A DNA stretch of 11,459 nt from Crocinitomicaceae bacterium (lineage in GTDB: Bacteria > Bacteroidota > Bacteroidia > Flavobacteriales_D > Crocinitomicaceae), in NCBI GenBank assembly GCA_030830385.1, contig JAURNA010000065.1, positions 1-11,459 on the forward strand. Direction: 5' to 3'. Below, one piece after another: positions 6,836-11,459 of this stretch (positions are counted from its first letter, which is position 1; each line of letters starts with the position of its first letter). A program made the translations under genes and the position numbers. Below the pieces are notes generated by a model. That model was not told the DNA's origin. It saw only the letters and a program-made list of their open reading frames with translations, and searched no databases.

Positions 6836-8029
6836 CTAATTGAGAATTGCAGCAATTCCCGGTAGTTCTTTTCCTTCGAGGTATTCAAGCATGGCTCCTC
6901 CTCCGGTAGACACGTGGCTTACACGATCTGCCAGTTTGAACTTATTGATTGCAGCTACCGAATCTCCACCACCAATCAATGAGAATGCGCCATTGTCCGT
7001 TGCTGAAGCAATCGCTTTCGCAACAGCAACCGTTCCTGCCTGAAAACGCTTCATTTCGAACACACCCATTGGTCCGTTCCAAAGGATCAAACGCGACTGG
7101 CCAATCACTGCTTCGCACGCCTGAATACTCTCCTGACCGATATCCAGTCCAATCCATCCAGACGGAATTTCGTCAATCGCCACTTCGTTCGTATTCGCAT
7201 CATTGTCGAATGCATCGGCGATCACGGTATCCGTTGGGATCAATAAATTGACTCCTTTGCTGCGCGCAGCTTCCATAATTTTTCGAGCAACGTCGAGGTA
7301 ATTTTCCTCAACCAGTGAACCTCCCACTTCGCCACCATTGGCCTTCACAAATGTGTACGCCATTCCTCCGCCAACAATCAGGTTGTCCACCTTGTCAAGC
7401 AGTTGTTCGATGATCGTAATTTTTGACGAAACCTTTGCTCCTCCAACTATTGCCGTAACTGGTTTTTCGCTGCTGTTCAGCACTTTGTCCACACTCTTGA
7501 TCTCTGCTTCGATCAATTTGCCAAACATTTTGTCATTTGAGAAAAACTGAGCCACCACCGTCGTACTTGCATGCGCACGGTGTGCTGTTCCAAAAGCATC
7601 GTTCACATACACATCTCCATGGCGCGAAAGTGATGCTGCAAAGTCTTTATCTCCTGCTGTTTCTTCCGGATAAAAGCGGACGTTTTCCAGCAATAAAATC
7701 TGCCCTGGATTCAATACCGCACTCATTTCAAACGCCTTTTCTCCGATGCAATCTCCGGCAAACAACACTTCAGCTTGCGTCAATGTGGCGATGTGATCAG
7801 CAATGTTTTCCAACGAAAATCGCTTCTCATACCCTTCTTTTGGTCTTCCGAGGTGCGACATCAAAACAACACTACCTCCATTGTCCAAAATGTGGCGGAT
7901 TGTCGGAACCGCTGCCCGAATTCGTGTATCGTCTGTAATCGCAAGCGTTTCTTTATCCAATGGAACGTTGAAATCTACACGTACCAGTGCTCGCTTTCCG
8001 GAAAAATCATAAGAAGAAAATTGGGTCAT
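6836..8029 (-). CDS. pgk: Phosphoglycerate kinase
   Basis: This 397-residue protein matches the full length of bacterial Pgk. It transfers the acyl phosphate of 1,3-bisphosphoglycerate to ADP, giving 3-phosphoglycerate and ATP in glycolysis (the reverse in gluconeogenesis), in the cytoplasm. Visible motifs in order: RVDFNVP (17-23) and SHLGRPK (58-64) for substrate binding, NVRFYPEE (116-123), NDAFGTAHRAHAST (143-156), GGAKVSSK (196-203) at the nucleotide side, WNGPMGVFE (317-325), GGGDS (353-357) and SHVSTGGGAMLEYLEG (371-386). All expected blocks are present, so the enzyme should be active. The segment GLDIGQES (294-301) has Gln where many Pgk proteins have Pro, a minor variation. The gene is alone on its strand: it diverges from xseA with a 93-nt spacer and converges with the haem-binding gene. 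No other glycolytic gene lies beside it. Confidence 0.98.
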   Translation of the reverse strand: MTQFSSYDFSGKRALVRVDFNVPLDKETLAITDDTRIRAAVPTIRHILDNGGSVVLMSHLGRPKEGYEKRFSLENIADHIATLTQAEVLFAGDCIGEKAFEMSAVLNPGQILLLENVRFYPEETAGDKDFAASLSRHGDVYVNDAFGTAHRAHASTTVVAQFFSNDKMFGKLIEAEIKSVDKVLNSSEKPVTAIVGGAKVSSKITIIEQLLDKVDNLIVGGGMAYTFVKANGGEVGGSLVEENYLDVARKIMEAARSKGVNLLIPTDTVIADAFDNDANTNEVAIDEIPSGWIGLDIGQESIQACEAVIGQSRLILWNGPMGVFEMKRFQAGTVAVAKAIASATDNGAFSLIGGGDSVAAINKFKLADRVSHVSTGGGAMLEYLEGKELPGIAAILN

Positions 8030-8048
8030 TTCATCGGTTTTTGCGCTG

Positions 8049-8056
8049 CGAAGTTA
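8049..8056 (-). promoter_or_regulatory. Possible -7 element for pgk
   Basis: On the minus strand TAACTTCG has one mismatch to TAnnTTTG and ends 19 nt before the pgk ATG, a reasonable leader length. There is no TTG at the -33 position on this strand, where the 14-bp repeats lie instead. Confidence 0.25.
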
Positions 8057-8060
8057 GGAA

Positions 8061-8105
8061 TAGTTAATGATGAATTGGAAATGATGGGTTGGAAATGATG
8101 AATTG
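8061..8105. repeat. Short tandem repeat, 14-bp period, in the pgk/xseA spacer
   Basis: Two near-identical 14-bp units TTGGAAATGATG plus GG or AA lie at 8075-8088 and 8089-8102. A degenerate earlier copy at 8061-8074 shares AATGATGAA at its end. AATGATGAATTG therefore occurs exactly at 8066-8077 and again at 8094-8105. The array fills almost half of the divergent intergenic region, upstream of both pgk and xseA. It may be a product of replication slippage or a regulator binding region; the sequence alone does not decide. Confidence 0.75.
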
Positions 8106-8122
8106 ATTACTTTCATCACGAG

Positions 8123-9514
8123 ATGTCCGAACAGCCAAAAATATTTACCTTGAGGCAGGTGGTTTCTTCGATTCGCAAAACGATTGAAGAACGCTATCAA
8201 AGCATGTATTGGGTGAAGGCGGAAATGCACAAGCTCAATCAATATCCGAGTGGGCATTGCTTTCCGGAATTGCTTGAAAAAGCAGACGGGAAGATTGTTG
8301 CTCAAATGAGTGGCACCATCTGGAAGCATCATTTTGATTTGATCAATGAACGATTCATGTCTGTGGTGAAAGAGCCGTTGAAAGACGACCTGACGCTTCT
8401 TATGAAGGTGAAAGTCGAATTTCACGAAACCTATGGATTGAAGCTTCAAATCCTGGACATCGATCCGAATTACACCCTGGGTGAACTGCAACGCGAACGT
8501 CAGGAAACACTCAAGAAGCTTCAGGCAGCAGGATTGATCAACGCCAATCAACAATTGCGGTTTCCGTTACTTCCGCGGCGTGTGGCGGTAATCTCAGCGG
8601 AATCGAGCAAAGGACTCTCCGATTTCAATAAGGTTCTGGATGAAAATCCCGATCGTTTTTCGGTGTTCCGAATGTTATTTCCAGCTTATGTCCAGGGGGA
8701 TTTGGCCATCGGATCGATCATTCGTCAGCTCAAACGCATCGAAAAAGTCAGGCATCATTTCGACGTTGTTGTTATTGTTCGCGGAGGAGGTGGCGAGGTC
8801 GGAATGTCGTGCTACAACCATTATGGATTGTGTGAAGCTATCGCATCGTTTCCACTGCCCGTACTTACCGGAATTGGTCACTCGACCAACCTCACTGTTG
8901 CAGAAATGATTGCGCATCGAAACGCGATTACGCCGACCGAGCTCGCCGATTTTCTGTTGGATGCCTTTCGCGAATTTGCCGTTCCGGTATATGACGCACC
9001 CATTCAACTTACACGTGGGATTCAACGATTGTTACGTGACAACCAACAACGCATCGGTTCATTGGCCCAACGTTTCCGGGGAGCAACGCAATCGGGCCTG
9101 CACAATCATCAGTTGCGCCTGAATCGTTCGGGAGAACAGATCCGACTTGCTTTTCAGCACGGAATGCACATTCACCTTCAGACGATGTCCAATGTGGAAC
9201 GATCACTGGCCTATCGTGCAACGCGTGTTTTGTCTGAAATAGACGTTCAGCAGCAGACGATTGTATCGGATTTGAGGCGGTCCCTGACCCTTCAGCTTCA
9301 ACAGCGGAAAAGCCAACTGGAAGAATCCGAACATCTGGTTCGAATCATGGATCCGATTCACGTGTTGAAGCGCGGATACTCGATCACAACATTGAATGGG
9401 AAATCGATCGGGTCGAACGTTGAACCCGCTGAAGGCGACACATTATCAACCAGAACTGCTACTTTTAATGTAGAATCGACAGTTACCCGAATAAAACGAA
9501 CAGAAAATGACTGA
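8123..9514 (+). CDS. xseA: Exodeoxyribonuclease VII large subunit
   Basis: This 463-residue protein is the catalytic subunit of exonuclease VII, which degrades single-stranded DNA from both ends and acts in repair and recombination in the cytoplasm. The layout fits the family: an N-terminal OB-fold DNA-binding part (about 5-115, with FTLRQVVSSIRKTIEERY at the start), the nuclease core (about 120-280) with AVISAESSKGLSDF (155-168), VRGGGGEVG (219-227), GIGHSTNLTVAEMIAHRNAI (250-269) and TPTELADFLL, a long helical region (about 290-405), and a C-terminal piece DPIHVLKRGYSITTLNGKSI (410-429). The common GIGHE-T-D pattern reads GIGHSTN here, a variation within a family that diverges strongly in Bacteroidota. 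The ATG start precedes the first conserved residues by few positions. It overlaps xseB by 8 nt, so the two subunits are coupled. Confidence 0.95.
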   Translation: MSEQPKIFTLRQVVSSIRKTIEERYQSMYWVKAEMHKLNQYPSGHCFPELLEKADGKIVAQMSGTIWKHHFDLINERFMSVVKEPLKDDLTLLMKVKVEFHETYGLKLQILDIDPNYTLGELQRERQETLKKLQAAGLINANQQLRFPLLPRRVAVISAESSKGLSDFNKVLDENPDRFSVFRMLFPAYVQGDLAIGSIIRQLKRIEKVRHHFDVVVIVRGGGGEVGMSCYNHYGLCEAIASFPLPVLTGIGHSTNLTVAEMIAHRNAITPTELADFLLDAFREFAVPVYDAPIQLTRGIQRLLRDNQQRIGSLAQRFRGATQSGLHNHQLRLNRSGEQIRLAFQHGMHIHLQTMSNVERSLAYRATRVLSEIDVQQQTIVSDLRRSLTLQLQQRKSQLEESEHLVRIMDPIHVLKRGYSITTLNGKSIGSNVEPAEGDTLSTRTATFNVESTVTRIKRTEND

Positions 9515-9713
9515 GGAAATCAAGTATGAAGCTGCATTTGAAGAGTTGCAGCGAATTGTTCAGGACATTGAGGAAGGCGAAATTTCCGTTGATGAACTCA
9601 GCGAAAAAGTGAAGCGTGCCGCTGTGTTAATTCGACTGTGCAAGGAAAAATTGCATACGACGGAAGAAGATGTGAATTCCATCCTGAAAGAACTGGAAGA
9701 CGGCGAATCTTAG
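9507..9713 (+). CDS. xseB: Exodeoxyribonuclease VII small subunit
   Basis: This 68-residue, all-helical, acidic protein has the normal size of XseB. The family pattern is visible: YEAAFEELQRIVQDIEEGEI (7-26), SVDELSEKVKRAAVLIRLCK (27-46), followed by a second helix ending in LEDGES. Several copies of the small subunit bind each large subunit and are needed for exonuclease VII activity. The start overlaps the end of xseA within ATGACTGA, which means translation coupling. The next gene begins 4 nt behind its stop. Confidence 0.94.
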   Translation: MTEEIKYEAAFEELQRIVQDIEEGEISVDELSEKVKRAAVLIRLCKEKLHTTEEDVNSILKELEDGES

Positions 9714-9717
9714 TTGT

Positions 9718-11298
9718 ATGGCCCGCGGTTACCGATCCTTCCTTCACCCCATCATTTTCCTTCTGGCCTTGCTCGGAATGGCATGGTTCTTTGGCATTTT
9801 CAGCACCATGAACTCGGGTCCGTATTCCACGCATCAATGGCGGCAAACCGATTGCCTGTCCATCACACAGAACTATGCTGAGAAGGGACTTCCGTTTTTA
9901 GAACCCGAGATTTACTGGCAGGGTGAAGGTAAAGGAAAAACAATGAGCGAATTTCCCATTGTCTACTACATTGTAGGAAAAATCTGGTCCCAAACGGGGA
10001 AAAAATACTGGATTTACCGACTGTTGAACTTCTCCATTTTCCTCCTTGGGCTGTATTACCTGCGAAAGGCCTGCAATCGTTTTCTGAAGGATGAAATTTG
10101 GTCGAGTTTATTGGTATTGCTGGTCTTTACTTCTCCACTTCTCGCGTACTACTCCAACAATTTCCTCATGAACGTGAATGCCCTCTCGCTTGCGTTCGTG
10201 GGAGCCTACCATTCTACCCGTTATGCCTTCGATCGAAGGCCCGGTAGCTTGACGTATGCGGCGCTTTTTTTCTGCCTGGCCGGATTGTTGAAAATCACGT
10301 CTCTTTTGCTGTTTTTCGCCGTGGGTGCATTGCTTCTTTTCGATGCCGTGAAGCGAAAGAAAATTCGGGACGAGTGGCGAAATCTTCTGCCATTCGCACT
10401 CACCCTTTTGGTGATTGTGACCTGGTATTCGTTCGTGCATCTGTACAATGCCCGTCATTTGTCGACAGTATTTCTGCAGGGGATTCTGCCCATTTGGGAG
10501 TTGGATCATTTTGATATTGCCAACAATTTCAAACTCCTTACAACCGACTTGCTTCCCGAGTATTTCCACCCTTGGGTATTTGTGCCTTTGCTCACATTCG
10601 CCCTGATCATTTTGTTCGTTCGAAAATCCGTCGATACGTCACTGAAATGGATGTCGCTTCTCGTGCTTTTCGGTGTCATTTGTTACCTGTTGCTCTTTTA
10701 TCAGGTATTCAACCATCACGATTACTACCTTATCAACCTGTTGCCGATGGTTGTGCTTTTCTTACTGGTCACTGTGCGCTTCGGGCAGCATCGAATTCCC
10801 AAAATTGCCGGGCATCCGGTTACAAAGCTCTCGGTTCTCGGTTTGCTGTTTTTCCTTTGCTGGAATACGGCTGTGCAAACCCGAATCAAGTACAGCATCG
10901 CGGACGGTTGGGTATCCCATTCATCTCTGATTTCTGAAGAGGACCAAAAATATTGGGAGTGGTTTCATTGGCACTACGGTAGGACGTTGGCGGAACTTGA
11001 AACCATTGAACCCTATCTCAAATCGATTGGTGTTGAAACGTCAGATCAGGTTGTTTCCGTTCCTGATCCAAGCATCAATATCAGTCTGTATTTGATGAAT
11101 CGGGCGGGCTACACCGATTTCGAATTCTACGATTACCAGGGAGAAGATCGCATTGAAAAATTCATTTCCCTCGGTGCTAAATACCTCGTGATTAACTCTC
11201 CGGATGCGTATGATATACCGCACCTGCAACCGTACATGACCGATAGCATCGGTGCCCGAGGAAATACCCGGATTTATCGGTTGTCCAGCAGGCGTTGA
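9718..11298 (+). CDS. GT39-like (GT-C fold) membrane glycosyltransferase
   Basis: This 526-residue polytopic membrane protein begins with a helix (about 9-29) followed by a large outer loop containing HQWRQTDCLSITQNYAEKG (39-57). The WRQ-T/A-D motif is typical of GT39/ArnT-like enzymes, and Asp45 is the likely catalytic acidic residue. About ten further hydrophobic stretches follow (for example 128-147, 183-209, 222-240, 285-302, 310-329, 337-353, 369-384). NHHDYYLINLLPM (332-344) resembles the HDYY block of this family. The soluble C-terminal domain spans about 395-526. Such enzymes move a sugar from a polyprenyl-phosphate carrier onto lipid, glycan or protein on the outer face of the inner membrane; neither donor nor acceptor can be read here. 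It is joined to xseAB by a 4-nt gap, probably by transcription only, since the functions differ. Its 3' end overlaps the convergent SCO-family gene. Confidence 0.85.
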   Translation: MARGYRSFLHPIIFLLALLGMAWFFGIFSTMNSGPYSTHQWRQTDCLSITQNYAEKGLPFLEPEIYWQGEGKGKTMSEFPIVYYIVGKIWSQTGKKYWIYRLLNFSIFLLGLYYLRKACNRFLKDEIWSSLLVLLVFTSPLLAYYSNNFLMNVNALSLAFVGAYHSTRYAFDRRPGSLTYAALFFCLAGLLKITSLLLFFAVGALLLFDAVKRKKIRDEWRNLLPFALTLLVIVTWYSFVHLYNARHLSTVFLQGILPIWELDHFDIANNFKLLTTDLLPEYFHPWVFVPLLTFALIILFVRKSVDTSLKWMSLLVLFGVICYLLLFYQVFNHHDYYLINLLPMVVLFLLVTVRFGQHRIPKIAGHPVTKLSVLGLLFFLCWNTAVQTRIKYSIADGWVSHSSLISEEDQKYWEWFHWHYGRTLAELETIEPYLKSIGVETSDQVVSVPDPSINISLYLMNRAGYTDFEFYDYQGEDRIEKFISLGAKYLVINSPDAYDIPHLQPYMTDSIGARGNTRIYRLSSRR

Positions 11299-11459
11299 AT
11301 GTCTTCGATGAGACGGTTGACCTCTTTTTCACTTGTGCCATCGTAATACCCGCGAATTCTTGCTTCCTGATCGATCAAAACAAAATTGTTCGTGTGGATA
11401 AAATCGCTCCCGGCATCACCGAGGTTTTGTGCTTCGGCAGGCTTTAAAATGAAGTAGGA
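11274..11459 (-). CDS. SCO family protein, C-terminal fragment
   Basis: This is the last 61 residues of a protein whose start lies beyond the right edge. The visible part contains DFIHTNNFVLIDQEARIRGY, followed by YDGTSEKEVNRLIEDIQRLL, matching the end of SCO1/SenC-type thioredoxin-fold proteins. The His in FIHT corresponds to the distal copper-ligand His of that family; the CxxxC pair would be upstream and is outside the window. SCO proteins deliver copper or act as thiol-disulfide reductases in assembly of the CuA site of cytochrome c oxidase, anchored at the membrane and facing the periplasm. The stop codon (TAA, 11274-11276) lies inside the convergent glycosyltransferase gene, so the two coding regions share 25 nt at their 3' ends. 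Confidence 0.85.
   Translation of the reverse strand, partial: SYFILKPAEAQNLGDAGSDFIHTNNFVLIDQEARIRGYYDGTSEKEVNRLIEDIQRLLDNR

Noticed and set aside
7537..7938. Plus-strand open frame (133 codons) opposite pgk
   Set aside because: It is antisense to a complete pgk with all motifs, and its translation shows no domain.
8054..8554. Long minus-strand open frame (166 codons) opposite xseA
   Set aside because: It lies wholly antisense to the well-supported xseA and its leader. The product has a mixed Phe/His/Arg-rich composition without family features.
10108..10569. Minus-strand open frame (153 codons) opposite the glycosyltransferase
   Set aside because: The Gln/Lys/Arg-rich product is what results from reading a hydrophobic membrane-protein gene backwards.

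Overview
The window looks like chromosomal DNA from a member of the Bacteroidota, most probably a Flavobacteriales-type organism of moderate GC. The evidence is a SpoIIM-DUF4129 gene pair, an ECF sigma factor followed by a large membrane protein of the Bacteroidota anti-sigma type, a single-haem CxxCH membrane protein, TTG starts and few Shine-Dalgarno-like sequences. The taxonomic placement is inference. I see no rRNA, tRNA, CRISPR array, insertion sequence or phage gene.

Left part, minus strand (1-4279), read right to left: an ECF sigma-70 factor (4279-3800); a putative membrane anti-sigma or regulator protein only 2 nt behind it (3797-2796); after a 130-nt gap, a 644-residue protein with a SpoIIM domain and a second membrane half (2665-731); and, overlapping its end by 8 nt, a DUF4129-type membrane protein cut by the window edge (738-<1). 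The last two are the start of a cell-envelope module that in Bacteroidota usually continues into DUF4350, MoxR-type ATPase and DUF58 genes.

Centre, plus strand: a short intergenic region diverging from the sigma gene leads into lemA and an HtpX-like M48 zinc metalloprotease 7 nt behind it, a well-known pair acting at the inner membrane. Then, after 232 nt, comes a small haem-binding membrane protein. Convergent to it on the minus strand is phosphoglycerate kinase (pgk).

Right part, plus strand: diverging from pgk across a 93-nt spacer with 14-bp tandem repeats are xseA and xseB (exonuclease VII, overlapping by 8 nt), followed after 4 nt by a GT39-like membrane glycosyltransferase. At the right edge the C-terminus of a SCO-family copper protein comes in on the minus strand and overlaps the end of the glycosyltransferase gene by 25 nt.

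The content is mostly housekeeping and envelope functions, and I found no convincing undescribed system. The points most worth a second look are the two-part SpoIIM protein, the internally duplicated putative anti-sigma protein, consecutive TTG starts, and the small repeat in the pgk/xseA spacer.
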